49,149 bases of DNA from NCBI GenBank assembly GCA_947064765.1, contig CAMSWH010000009.1, forward strand, positions 1 through 49,149, in the 5' to 3' direction. The position numbers and the translations under genes were made by a program. The stretch is from an uncultured Clostridium sp. Its GTDB lineage: Bacteria; Bacillota; Clostridia; TANB77; CAG-508. Below the pieces are notes generated by a model. The model was not told the origin of the DNA, ran no database searches, and worked only from the letters and a program-made list of their open reading frames with translations. Positions within the stretch are counted from its first letter, which is position 1. Every line of letters begins with the position of its first letter. Shown here piece after piece: positions 28,789 to 38,520 of this stretch.

Positions 28789-29466
28789 TTGCTAAATAAA
28801 TTTTGTATTAGTTTAAGATTACAATTAGAAAGAGAAAAAATGAAAGAAAAAGAAATTGAAAGATTAACTATTTTAAAAGAAGAAGAAAAGAAATTATATG
28901 AAAAAAAAATAAAATATATATGTGGAATTGATGAAGCAGGAAGAGGACCACTGGCAGGACCTGTTGTTGTTGGAGCAGTTATTCTTCCAGAAGAATCTTT
29001 TATTGAAGGAGTTAATGATTCAAAAAAAGTTTCAGAAAAGAAAAGAGAAAAACTTTATGATATAATAACTGAAGAAGCAATAGCATACAGCGTTGGAATT
29101 GTGGATCAGAAAACTATTGACGAAATAAATATTTTAAATGCGACAAAACTAGGTGTAAAACTAGCATTAGAAGGATTGAAACAAAAGCCAGAAGTAATAA
29201 TGGTAGATGCTTTAAATAACATAGATACATTAGGTATTCCTTATATATCAGTAATAAAAGGTGATGCTAAAAACTATTCTATAGCAGCAGCATCAATAAT
29301 TGCTAAAGTTACAAGGGATAGAATAATGAGACAGTGGGATGAAGTATTTCCAATATATGGATTTTCTAAACACAAAGGATATGGAACAGCAGAACATATA
29401 CGCATAATAAAAGAAAATGGACCATGCGTATTACATAGGAAAACGTTTATTAAAAATTTTGTTTGA
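28789..29466 (+). CDS. rnhB: ribonuclease HII
   Basis: YICGIDEAGRGPLAGPVVVGAVIL; ISVIKGDAKNYSIAAASIIAKVTRD; HKGYGT. Confidence 0.95.
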   Translation: MLNKFCISLRLQLEREKMKEKEIERLTILKEEEKKLYEKKIKYICGIDEAGRGPLAGPVVVGAVILPEESFIEGVNDSKKVSEKKREKLYDIITEEAIAYSVGIVDQKTIDEINILNATKLGVKLALEGLKQKPEVIMVDALNNIDTLGIPYISVIKGDAKNYSIAAASIIAKVTRDRIMRQWDEVFPIYGFSKHKGYGTAEHIRIIKENGPCVLHRKTFIKNFV

Positions 29467-29491
29467 TAAATAATAATATACATAAGAAAGG

Positions 29492-30805
29492 ATGAAAATA
29501 ATGGATATCAAAAGTATTATTCGCAAAAAGAGGTTAAAAGAAGAATTAACTAAAGACGAGATAAAATATTTCGTTGGAAAATTAAACAAAGGAGAAATAA
29601 CAGAAGCACAAGCAGCAGCACTAATGAGTTACATTTATATTAATGGACTTACAGAAGAAGAAATATTAAATTTAAGTGTATCTATGGCTGAATCAGGTGA
29701 TATGATTGATTTATCAGATATTGCATCTAATATAGTTGACAAGCATAGTACAGGGGGGATTGGAGATAAAGCAACAATTTTATTAATGCCAATTCTTGCT
29801 TCATTAGGTATACCAGTTGCTAAAATATCTAGTAGAGGATATGGTATATCAGGAGGAACGATTGATAAATTAGAATCAATACCCGGATTTAGAGCTGATT
29901 TATCAATAGAAGAATTTAAACAAAATATAAAAGATAATAATGTTTGTATTATGAATCAAGGTCTTAATTTAGCACCAGCAGAAGGAAAAATGTATAAACT
30001 TAGAAATGAAGTAGCTTGTGAAAATAGTTTGCCAATTATTGCAGCTAGTTTAATGAGTTTAAAACTTGCAACAGGAAGTAATAAAATAGTTTTTGATATA
30101 ACTTCAGGAAAAGGAACTTATATTGAAACAAAAGATGAAGCTAAAAGACTTTCAAAATTATTAGTTAAACTTGGAAAAGATTTAGATAAAGAAGTAGCTT
30201 GTGTAATAACTACTATGAATCAACCATTGGGAACTTCTGTAGGACATAATCTTGAAATGAAAGAAACAATAATGGCATTAAGAGGAATAATATCAGAAGA
30301 TTTAGGAAATGTTGTTGAAGCTTTAGGAAGTATAATGATAGCACTAGCAACTGCTAATAAAGATTTAGATGCAAATGCTAAAATGATAAAAGAAGCAATA
30401 AGAAGTGGAGCAGCTTTTGAAAAGTTTAAAGAAATGATTGCAACTCAAGGTGGAGATATAGAATATATAGAAGATCCAGAATTATTTGAAAGATCAAAAT
30501 ATATAATGCCAGTTTTATCAACAGAAACAGGTACAATAGAAGAAATAGATGCTGATATTGTTGGAAGTATAGCTACTTATTTGGGTGCCGGAAGAATGAA
30601 AGATGAAGGAAAGATTAATAGAACAGCAGGAATAACATTAAATAAAAAAATCGGAGATCAAGTTACAGTTGGAGAAACTCTAGCTTATATTCATACTGAC
30701 GAAGATGCAAAAATAAATGGAACAACACAAAATTTAAAAGAAGCTTTCAAAATAACAAATAAAAGAATAAACTTTAATTCAAGAATATTAGAGATTGTAA
30801 AATAA
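29492..30805 (+). CDS. pyrimidine-nucleoside phosphorylase paralog 1 (divergent active site)
   Basis: VDKHSTGGIGDKATILLMPILASLGIPVAKISSRGYGISGGTIDKLESIPGF. Confidence 0.85.
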   Translation: MKIMDIKSIIRKKRLKEELTKDEIKYFVGKLNKGEITEAQAAALMSYIYINGLTEEEILNLSVSMAESGDMIDLSDIASNIVDKHSTGGIGDKATILLMPILASLGIPVAKISSRGYGISGGTIDKLESIPGFRADLSIEEFKQNIKDNNVCIMNQGLNLAPAEGKMYKLRNEVACENSLPIIAASLMSLKLATGSNKIVFDITSGKGTYIETKDEAKRLSKLLVKLGKDLDKEVACVITTMNQPLGTSVGHNLEMKETIMALRGIISEDLGNVVEALGSIMIALATANKDLDANAKMIKEAIRSGAAFEKFKEMIATQGGDIEYIEDPELFERSKYIMPVLSTETGTIEEIDADIVGSIATYLGAGRMKDEGKINRTAGITLNKKIGDQVTVGETLAYIHTDEDAKINGTTQNLKEAFKITNKRINFNSRILEIVK

Positions 30806-30814
30806 AGGATATAT

Positions 30815-32113
30815 ATGAATATTTTAGATATTATTGAAAATAAGAAAAATGGATGTGAATTATCCAAAGAAGAAATTGAATATTTTATCGAAAAATATAC
30901 TAAAGATGAAATAACAGATTACCAAGCAGCAGCATTAATAATGGCAATATGTATAAATGGTATGACACAAAACGAAATATTAGATTTAACAGTATCAATG
31001 GCAAATTCAGGAGATATGCTAGATTTAAGTGACATATCAGAACATATTGTTGATAAGCATTCAACAGGTGGAGTAGGAGATAAAGTAACTCTAATTGTAA
31101 TGCCAATTATAGCTAGCTTAGGAATTCCTGTTGCTAAAATGAGTGGAAGAGGATTAGGAATAACAGGAGGAACAATTGATAAATTAGAATCAATACCTGG
31201 ATATAATGTTAATATAGATATAAAAGAATTCAAACAAAATGTAAAAGATATAGGTATAAGTTTAATGGGGCAAACATTAAATTTAGCACCAGCAGATAAA
31301 AAAATATATGCTTTAAGGGATACTATTAGCTGTACAAATAGTATGCCACTTATTGCATCTAGTATAATGAGTAAGAAAATAGCAGCAGGAGCAAATGCAA
31401 TAGTTTTAGATGTAACTTGTGGTAGTGGAGCTTTTATGCCAGATAAAGAAGAAGCAAGAAAGCTTGCAAAATTAATGTCTCTTATAGGGAAAAATGCAGG
31501 AAGAGAAACTGTATGTGTGCTTACAAATATGGATGAGCCTTTAGGTTATGCAGTCGGAAATAGTTTAGAAGTAATTGAAGCAGTAAATGCATTAAAAGGA
31601 AATATGGCTGATGATGTAAAAGAAGTTATATTAAATTTGGCAATGCAGATGATGAAACTTTCAGGCAAATATCCAAACATGAATGAAAATAAAGCTAAAA
31701 TTATGGAAGTAATTGAAAATGGAAAAGCTTTAGAAAAATTTAAAGAATTAATTATAAAACAAAATGGAGATGTAAGTTTTATAGAAGATTTAGAAAAGTT
31801 TGAGAAAGCACCAATTATTGCTCCAGTATTATCAGAAGATGATGGATTAGTAGAAAAGCTAGATGCAGGAAAAATAGGAAAAGCTGGGGTAGATTTAGGA
31901 ATAGGCAGAATTAATAAAGAAGATGCCATAGATTCAAGAGTTGGAATTACTTTTGAAAAAAAGATAGGTGATGAAGTAAAAAAAGGAGAAGTTCTAGCAT
32001 ATGTACATGGTAATTCTCCAGAAAAAGTAGATAAATGTGTAGAAGAAATAAGAAAAGCATATAAATTTGGAAATAAAAAAATTAAAAAGAAAAATATAAT
32101 AGAAATTATATAA
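30815..32113 (+). CDS. pyrimidine-nucleoside phosphorylase paralog 2
   Basis: VDKHSTGGVGDKVTLIVMPIIASLGIPVAKMSGRGLGITGGTIDKLESIPGY. Confidence 0.88.
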   Translation: MNILDIIENKKNGCELSKEEIEYFIEKYTKDEITDYQAAALIMAICINGMTQNEILDLTVSMANSGDMLDLSDISEHIVDKHSTGGVGDKVTLIVMPIIASLGIPVAKMSGRGLGITGGTIDKLESIPGYNVNIDIKEFKQNVKDIGISLMGQTLNLAPADKKIYALRDTISCTNSMPLIASSIMSKKIAAGANAIVLDVTCGSGAFMPDKEEARKLAKLMSLIGKNAGRETVCVLTNMDEPLGYAVGNSLEVIEAVNALKGNMADDVKEVILNLAMQMMKLSGKYPNMNENKAKIMEVIENGKALEKFKELIIKQNGDVSFIEDLEKFEKAPIIAPVLSEDDGLVEKLDAGKIGKAGVDLGIGRINKEDAIDSRVGITFEKKIGDEVKKGEVLAYVHGNSPEKVDKCVEEIRKAYKFGNKKIKKKNIIEII

Positions 32114-32161
32114 AAGTATAATAATATACATAAGAGAATAGAAAGGTGGTAAACAAAAGAA

Positions 32162-33571
32162 ATGGAACTTGCAGAAGGAAAAAATTTGAAAGAAAAATTA
32201 TTTGATACAAGAAAAAATGGTTGGTATAACCAAAGTGATGATGAATTAAAAAACATATTTAAGTTTGCTGATGAGTATATGTATTACTTAAATACATCAA
32301 AAACAGAAAAAGAAATAGTACAAAATTCAAAAGAAATTTTAATTAAAAACGGATATGTAGATATTTCAGAAAAAGAAAATTTAGTACCAGGAGATAAAGT
32401 ATTCTATGTAAATAGAGGAAGATGTTTATATGCAGCTGTAATAGGTACAGAAAGTGTAGAAAGAGGATTAAAAGTAATCGCAGCACATTGTGATTCTCCA
32501 AGAATAGATTTAAAACAAAATCCATTATATGAAGATACAGAACTAGGGATGTTAAAAACACATTATTATGGAGGAATAAAAAAATATCAATGGACAAATA
32601 TTCCTCTTAGTATGCACGGAATTGTAGTAAAACCAGATGGAGAAAAAATAAATATCTGTATAGGAGAAAAAGAAGAAGATCCAATATTTACTATTTGTGA
32701 TTTATTACCACATTTAGCACAGGAACAAATGGAAAGAAAATTAAAAGATGGAGTTCAAGGTGAAGAATTAAATGTTTTAGTTGGTAGCATTCCATATAAT
32801 TGTGATGATGTAACAGAAAAAGTAAAATTAAATATATTAAAATTATTAAATGAATCATATGGAATAACAGAAATAGATTTCACAAGTTCAGAAATTGAGC
32901 TAGTACCAGCATTTAAAGCAAGAAGTATGGGATTTGACTATAGTATGGTAGCAGGATATGGCCAAGATGATAAAGTATGTTGTTATACATCATTAAGAGC
33001 ATTATTAAATGTAGATATGCCAAAGAAAACAGCAGTATGTATAATAACTGATAAAGAAGAAGTTGGATTTAATGGAGTTAGTGGAATGGAATCAAAAATA
33101 TTTGATACATTTATACTAGAAATTCTTGAAAAAACAGGAAATGAAAAAGCAAGTTCATTACAAAAAACTTTTTCAAATTCAAAAGCTATATCAGCAGATG
33201 TTGATGCAGCATACAATCCAAACTTTTCAGGAACTTTTGAAAAGAAAAACACAGGATTTTTTGGAAAAGGTGTATCAATGGTAAAATATACAGGTTCAAG
33301 AGGAAAATCAGGAGCATCTGAAGCACCAGTTGAATTTGTTGCTGAAATTAGAAGAATATTTGATAGTGTAGGAGCTAGACATCAATCATGTGAACTTGGA
33401 AAAGTTGATAAAGGTGGTGGAGGTACAATAGCCTTAACACTTGCAAATAGAGGAATGGACGTTTTAGATATAGGTGTTCCAGTTATGGGGATGCATTCAC
33501 CTTATGAAGTAACAAGTAAATTTGATATTTACCAAGCTTATAAAGGTTATACAGCATTTTATCAAGATTAG
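32162..33571 (+). CDS. M18 family aspartyl aminopeptidase
   Basis: VIAAHCDSPRIDLKQNP; DKEEVGFNGVSGMES; SADVDAAYNPNF; VPVMGMHSPYEVTSKFD. Confidence 0.92.
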   Translation: MELAEGKNLKEKLFDTRKNGWYNQSDDELKNIFKFADEYMYYLNTSKTEKEIVQNSKEILIKNGYVDISEKENLVPGDKVFYVNRGRCLYAAVIGTESVERGLKVIAAHCDSPRIDLKQNPLYEDTELGMLKTHYYGGIKKYQWTNIPLSMHGIVVKPDGEKINICIGEKEEDPIFTICDLLPHLAQEQMERKLKDGVQGEELNVLVGSIPYNCDDVTEKVKLNILKLLNESYGITEIDFTSSEIELVPAFKARSMGFDYSMVAGYGQDDKVCCYTSLRALLNVDMPKKTAVCIITDKEEVGFNGVSGMESKIFDTFILEILEKTGNEKASSLQKTFSNSKAISADVDAAYNPNFSGTFEKKNTGFFGKGVSMVKYTGSRGKSGASEAPVEFVAEIRRIFDSVGARHQSCELGKVDKGGGGTIALTLANRGMDVLDIGVPVMGMHSPYEVTSKFDIYQAYKGYTAFYQD

Positions 33572-33584
33572 AATAAGTAAAATT

Positions 33585-33618
33585 AAAAGAGGGCATTCTA
33601 AGTTAGAATCCCTCTTTT
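33585..33618. terminator. bidirectional terminator
   Basis: AAAAGAGGG-c-ATTCTA-agt-TAGAAT-CCCTCTTTT. Confidence 0.85.
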
Positions 33619-33643
33619 AGTATGTATTTCAAATTTATGAAAA

Positions 33644-34216
33644 TCAAATTTTATTTTCTTTTTTTCTATAATTTTTAAAAGATAATAATATAAATACAGC
33701 TGTATTTATAATTCCAAAATATATAAGTTTTTCTTGATCACTAAACTTTCCATTAATATTACAAATATAATAATATAAAACAGGTAGGATTATCATTGGT
33801 AAAATATATCCTAATATAATTTTAGAAATATTTTTTAGTTTTTTATTATTAATAATATTATACCCAAAAGTAATTGATATTCCAAGGAAGATTGATAATG
33901 TGAAATATTGAGTTATTTCAAAAACAGCTATTTGTATTTGTAACCATGCTGCATAACCTACTGAATAATATTGATTATGTATATTTTCGTTTTCAATAAG
34001 ATTAGATATGCCTATAATGCCTGCTCCTAGTCCATTTATTTTAAATTCATCAAGATTTTTTTTAGTTTCTTCAGTTATTCTAGTATCTCTGTTTAAACTA
34101 AATATTTTTATTTGGTATTCATTACATAAATTAATAAATGTTTTGATACTAAATATTGTAAATATTAAAATAGTAACTATTAAAAATATTGCTATGTTTT
34201 TTAATACTAGTTTCAT
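33644..34216 (-). CDS. hypothetical membrane protein (about 4 TM)
   Basis: 190 aa, several hydrophobic helices; no family recognised. Confidence 0.55.
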   Translation of the reverse strand: MKLVLKNIAIFLIVTILIFTIFSIKTFINLCNEYQIKIFSLNRDTRITEETKKNLDEFKINGLGAGIIGISNLIENENIHNQYYSVGYAAWLQIQIAVFEITQYFTLSIFLGISITFGYNIINNKKLKNISKIILGYILPMIILPVLYYYICNINGKFSDQEKLIYFGIINTAVFILLSFKNYRKKENKI

Positions 34217-34330
34217 TTTCTATACCTCCATAATTTTAAGATACCTTGCATTTGTAGTATAGAATGCAAGGTTCATTGTTACAATTTAATTTGTGCAAAT
34301 ACTGTTATAAACTTTAACTAAGAAATTACA

Positions 34331-34726
34331 TTATGGTGCATGAGTTGCCCAGCCATATGCAGTTACACCAGATTTGTTGGGTTTGACATACACATTATAT
34401 ACATTTGAACCACAATAAAAGATTCTTGTGTGATTGTGCTGTATTGCCATAGATTCTGACCATACTTCATTTCCATACTGGTCTGTCATCAGAACATCTG
34501 TGTAGTCATTGGCATCATCCTTTACGCAAATCAGAATATTGCAAGATAAGCCACCGCCAGTGCTATAAGCTATCCTTTCCCATTTGTTAGGACTATCATA
34601 TTTAAGTGGATGCCCACTATCAAATGGAAAATACCGTGTAGTTGCTGCAAATGCTGTGATAGAAATGCTTAATACTGTTATTAAAACGAGCATAAGAGCA
34701 AGTGTAGATTTATAAAATTTTTTCAT
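34331..34726 (-). CDS. small secreted protein
   Basis: Signal peptide ending AFA; mature beta-rich domain; SD AAAGGAG; less AT-rich than neighbours. Confidence 0.6.
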   Translation of the reverse strand: MKKFYKSTLALMLVLITVLSISITAFAATTRYFPFDSGHPLKYDSPNKWERIAYSTGGGLSCNILICVKDDANDYTDVLMTDQYGNEVWSESMAIQHNHTRIFYCGSNVYNVYVKPNKSGVTAYGWATHAP

Positions 34727-34854
34727 GTATATACTCCTTTCATGTTGGCGTATTTACACAAAATAAAATAGTAACAAGCATGTTATACTGTTAAGAATAT
34801 TAGTACTTCGAAACGAATATAACAATTTTTCTGACTATTCATTGCTATGATGAA

Positions 34855-34923
34855 AGTCAATATAAATATATATTATAAGCTAGTTTTTTTCAATATCGAA
34901 AAATGTAACTTTTTGTAACTTTT
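34855..34923 (-). promoter_or_regulatory. tandem GTTAC-repeat regulatory element plus promoter (copy A)
   Basis: Minus strand AAAAGTTACAAAAAGTTACATTTTTCGATATTGA (34890-34923); TTGAAA-17-TATATT. Confidence 0.6.
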
Positions 34924-35278
34924 ATTCTATATGTTTTAAAATTGCTCTAATAATTTCTAATGTAGTTGGTTTATCAACTATTTTTTTATCAATATATGTT
35001 GATAATTTTTCTTCTTCACAATCATAATAACTATTAAGAATTGCTCTAAATATAGCAATTTTTATATTAGTTACAGTAGTATTATGTTCTTTTGCAATAA
35101 TTGGATAGATATTAGTGTTTAGTTTTACGTTAATATTTTTTTGTAGATATATTTCGTAAATAGTTTCACACAAATATACTGTTCCTTTATGTGAAGAATT
35201 AAATTTAAGAAATCCTAATTCTTTGTTAATTGTATTTTTTATTTCAATATCATTTTTATTTGTTAATAAGTCTATCAT
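34922..35278 (-). CDS. stand-alone Spo0A C-terminal (DNA-binding) domain protein
   Basis: LGFLKFNSSHKGTVYLCETIYEIYLQKNINVKLNTNIYPIIAKEHNTTVTNIKIAIFRAILNSYY resembles the Spo0A effector domain; no receiver; ATG 35278 after AGGAGG. Confidence 0.7.
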   Translation of the reverse strand: MIDLLTNKNDIEIKNTINKELGFLKFNSSHKGTVYLCETIYEIYLQKNINVKLNTNIYPIIAKEHNTTVTNIKIAIFRAILNSYYDCEEEKLSTYIDKKIVDKPTTLEIIRAILKHIE

Positions 35279-35315
35279 TAAATAATTCCTCCTATTATAT
35301 AGATAATAAAAAATA

Positions 35316-35329
35316 GAAAAAGGTTTCAA
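35316..35329 (-). promoter_or_regulatory. TTGAAACCTTTTT -35-region motif of the Spo0A-C-like gene
   Basis: Same 13-mer at 37071-37083 (+) upstream of the M23 gene. Confidence 0.4.
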
Positions 35330-35483
35330 AAAAATAAAAATTTTTTTCTTTCATACTTATTTATGGAAAAAATTGTAACTTTTTTTATATTTATAACAAC
35401 TATATATAAAAAGTGTGAAACTTTTTGTCAGTTTTTACAATCTTATATATGTAGTAATATAAATATTAAAAGGAGAAAATTAT

Positions 35484-37037
35484 ATGGAAGAAAATAATGC
35501 ACAAATACAAGAAATAAAAAGCAATAGAAAAATAAAATTAATTTCTTTTCAGATTTTTTATTGGTTATTTGCAATAATTATGATGATGTACTTTAGAAAT
35601 ACAGTGTTTAAAGCAGAAGAAAATATTAAAAATATATTGCAAATAACAATGATAATAATTGCACTTTCTATAGATGGAATACTTATACTATTCAAAAAAA
35701 TTAAATTAGAAGTATATAAGCAGTTTATTATTTTAGCGAGTATCTTAGGAATTTTTTATTTTATAGTAACTCCTTTTGGAAATGGGACAGATGAAGTATC
35801 ACACTTTTTAAGAGTTTTTGAAATATCTAGAAAATATACTAATATACATATGCAAGAAGATACTACATTTCCACCAGCTTTTTCAAAGTTAGTAGATTAT
35901 AAAAATTCTATATTAATAAAATATGAAAATTACATAAATGAATTTGATGCATTTAGTATGAATTCAGAAGAAAGAAGAGATTTAATAAACGAGTATTGGA
36001 ATATAAAATTATATTCTCCTATTCAATATATACCACAAGTAATAGGAGTAACGATTGGTAGAATTCTAAGTGATAATATTGTGGTAATAGGAATGTGTGG
36101 AAGACTTACTGGATATATTTTTTGGATAGTTTTATGTGCGAATTCTATAAAACTTGTTCCGAATAAAAAAACATTTTTCTTAATACTTTGTATTCTTCCT
36201 GTAAATATATTTTCTGCAATATGTATATCAGGAGATACAGTTACAAATGCAGTATGTATATTATTTATTAGTTTAATATATAGAAAAGTATACTTAAAAG
36301 AAAAAATAAATAAAACAGAAAAAATTATATTATTAATATTATGCTGTATGATAGCATTATGTAAAATTGTTTATTTACCATTTGTAGCTATTGTTTTACT
36401 CCTAAAAGAAGAGAATTTTGGAAATAAAAAATCTCTAAAAAATTTTATTATTATAACAATTACTTTAAGTAGTATAGTTGGTTTTTCTTGGCTTGTAATA
36501 GGAAGTATGAATTTAGCAAATTCAAATTCTGCATCTGGAGAACAATTAAAATTTATTTTAAATAATCCATTTGAATATGGTATGATAATTATGAGAACTT
36601 TAACTCAGAAAGGAGCACAATATATTTATCAACTTTGTACAGGAGATGAATTGATGTGTCATGCAAAAACTACAGTTTATCCAATAGTTTCTTATATTAT
36701 TAGCATTTGTTTATTAATGTCACTATTTGTAAATGAAGAAAAAAAAGAGCTACAAATAAATACTTTAAGAAAAGTTTGGATAGGTTTAATAATGTTTGGT
36801 ACAAGCATATTAATTGTAACTGCAATATATATTCAATGGACATCACTTGCTGGAATTGGAAAAATTGGAAATGAAATTATACTTGGAATACAAGGAAGAT
36901 ATTTTATACCAGTTATTGTATTATCTATTTTTATTTTAAATAAAACCAAATTAGAAACAAATGAAAAACATTTAATTACAGGAGTTATATTAATGCAATT
37001 ACCTGTATTATTTCAGATAATGAATGTTTTTGTGTAA
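35484..37037 (+). CDS. DUF2142-like polytopic membrane protein
   Basis: ~12 hydrophobic helices; FYFIVTPFGNGTDEVSHFLRVFEIS. Confidence 0.65.
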   Translation: MEENNAQIQEIKSNRKIKLISFQIFYWLFAIIMMMYFRNTVFKAEENIKNILQITMIIIALSIDGILILFKKIKLEVYKQFIILASILGIFYFIVTPFGNGTDEVSHFLRVFEISRKYTNIHMQEDTTFPPAFSKLVDYKNSILIKYENYINEFDAFSMNSEERRDLINEYWNIKLYSPIQYIPQVIGVTIGRILSDNIVVIGMCGRLTGYIFWIVLCANSIKLVPNKKTFFLILCILPVNIFSAICISGDTVTNAVCILFISLIYRKVYLKEKINKTEKIILLILCCMIALCKIVYLPFVAIVLLLKEENFGNKKSLKNFIIITITLSSIVGFSWLVIGSMNLANSNSASGEQLKFILNNPFEYGMIIMRTLTQKGAQYIYQLCTGDELMCHAKTTVYPIVSYIISICLLMSLFVNEEKKELQINTLRKVWIGLIMFGTSILIVTAIYIQWTSLAGIGKIGNEIILGIQGRYFIPVIVLSIFILNKTKLETNEKHLITGVILMQLPVLFQIMNVFV

Positions 37038-37179
37038 AAGTCCTATTTTAGATTATTATATCTAAAATTGTTGAAACCTTTTTACAATTTATGGTAATAT
37101 ATATTTGTAAAGATATAAGTAATATGAGACATGCAGAGTTTATATAATAAAATATATATTAAAACAAAGGGAGAAAAAA

Positions 37180-38364
37180 ATGAATATACTAAAGAAATAT
37201 GTAAAAATATTAATCATTATTTGTATTCTTTTCTGTTTAATATCTAATTGTACATATCTATATGCTGTAACAAGTTCAGAACTTAATCAGCAGCAAAATG
37301 AGTTAGATAGTAAAATTGATGGAATAAAATCAGAAATAGCAGGAACTAAAGAAAAAATGACTACTGCTTTAAATCAAATTGATAAATTAAATGATGAAAT
37401 TACAACATATAAAGGGGAAATTAAGCAGTTACAAGGAAGAATAAATGACGTAGAAGCTCAAATTAAAATAAAAGAAGAAGATATTATTATTCAAGAAGAA
37501 AAATATAAAACTCAAAAGGAACTACTTGATAAAAGATTAGTTGCACTATATGAAAGTGGTAGTACATCTTATTTAGATATGTTATTATCATGTGAGAATT
37601 TATCTGACTTAATTTCTAAATATTATTTAATTGAAGAATTAGCAGAAGCTGATGAAGAGTTACTTGACAGAATATCTAATACACAAGAAAAAATTAAAGC
37701 AGAGAAAGATTATTTAGTAAGTGCAAAATCAGAAATTGAAGAAAATAAGAAAAGTCTTAAAGTAAAGGAAAATTCACTTGCTTCTTCTGTTAGTCAAAAA
37801 CAATCTTTAGTTTCAAATTTAACGGAAGAGGAAAAAGAATTACAAGAGCAATTAGAAGAATTTGAAGAAGATAAAAGAATAATTCAAGCAGAGTTAGCTA
37901 AGATAGCAGCAGAGGAAGCTAAAAAGAACAATAATCAGGTAGTTACAGCACCTAGTGCATGTGGGTACATATTTCCAGTTTATGGATGTTCAAGATCTAA
38001 TATAAATAATCCTAATTATCCTTCATATGCAAAACATACTGGTATAGATGTAAATATAAATGTTAAAGGAAAAAGTATAGTAGCAGTAAAAGATGGAACA
38101 GTAGTAACATCAACTGCAATGAGAAATTTAAAAGGACAATATAAGAGTTTTGGTGAATATGTTGTTATAAACCATCATGATGGAACAATGACATTATATG
38201 CACATATGTTATCTGGTTCAAGGACAGTTTCACCAGGAGATAAAGTTACTCAAGGTCAAGTTATAGGAAAAGTAGGAAGTACAGGAAATTCAAGTGGAGA
38301 TCATTTACATTTTGAAGTACGTATAAAAGGCTCTCCAGTAAATCCAATGCCATATTTGCCTTAA
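37180..38364 (+). CDS. coiled-coil M23 peptidase (murein hydrolase/EnvC-like)
   Basis: Signal peptide, long coiled coil, LytM domain HTGIDVN...DHLHFEVRIKGSPVNP. Confidence 0.92.
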   Translation: MNILKKYVKILIIICILFCLISNCTYLYAVTSSELNQQQNELDSKIDGIKSEIAGTKEKMTTALNQIDKLNDEITTYKGEIKQLQGRINDVEAQIKIKEEDIIIQEEKYKTQKELLDKRLVALYESGSTSYLDMLLSCENLSDLISKYYLIEELAEADEELLDRISNTQEKIKAEKDYLVSAKSEIEENKKSLKVKENSLASSVSQKQSLVSNLTEEEKELQEQLEEFEEDKRIIQAELAKIAAEEAKKNNNQVVTAPSACGYIFPVYGCSRSNINNPNYPSYAKHTGIDVNINVKGKSIVAVKDGTVVTSTAMRNLKGQYKSFGEYVVINHHDGTMTLYAHMLSGSRTVSPGDKVTQGQVIGKVGSTGNSSGDHLHFEVRIKGSPVNPMPYLP

Positions 38365-38372
38365 AAAAATAT

Positions 38373-38412
38373 AAAATCTCATTCAGATAAAAATGAATGG
38401 GATTTTTTATTC
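38373..38412 (+). terminator. intrinsic terminator
   Basis: AAAATCTCATTC...GAATGGGATTTTTT. Confidence 0.75.
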
Positions 38413-38460
38413 TTTTTAGAAGATATATGCAAAAATATATTCAATTTTTGTCAGTTTCTA

Positions 38461-38520
38461 AAAAAGTTACAAAAAGTTACATTTTTCTATATTGACAGAA
38501 AAAACTATAATATATAATAT
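38461..38520 (+). promoter_or_regulatory. tandem GTTAC-repeat regulatory element plus promoter (copy B)
   Basis: (AAAAAGTTAC)x2 ATTTTTCTATATTGACA, TTGACA (38492-38497)-17-TAATAT. Confidence 0.6.

Noticed and set aside
29471-32135. Shared 17-mer TAATAATATACATAAGA upstream of 29492 and 32162
   Set aside because: Notable similar location, but a 17-mer this AT-rich is expected by chance a few times in a window of this composition.
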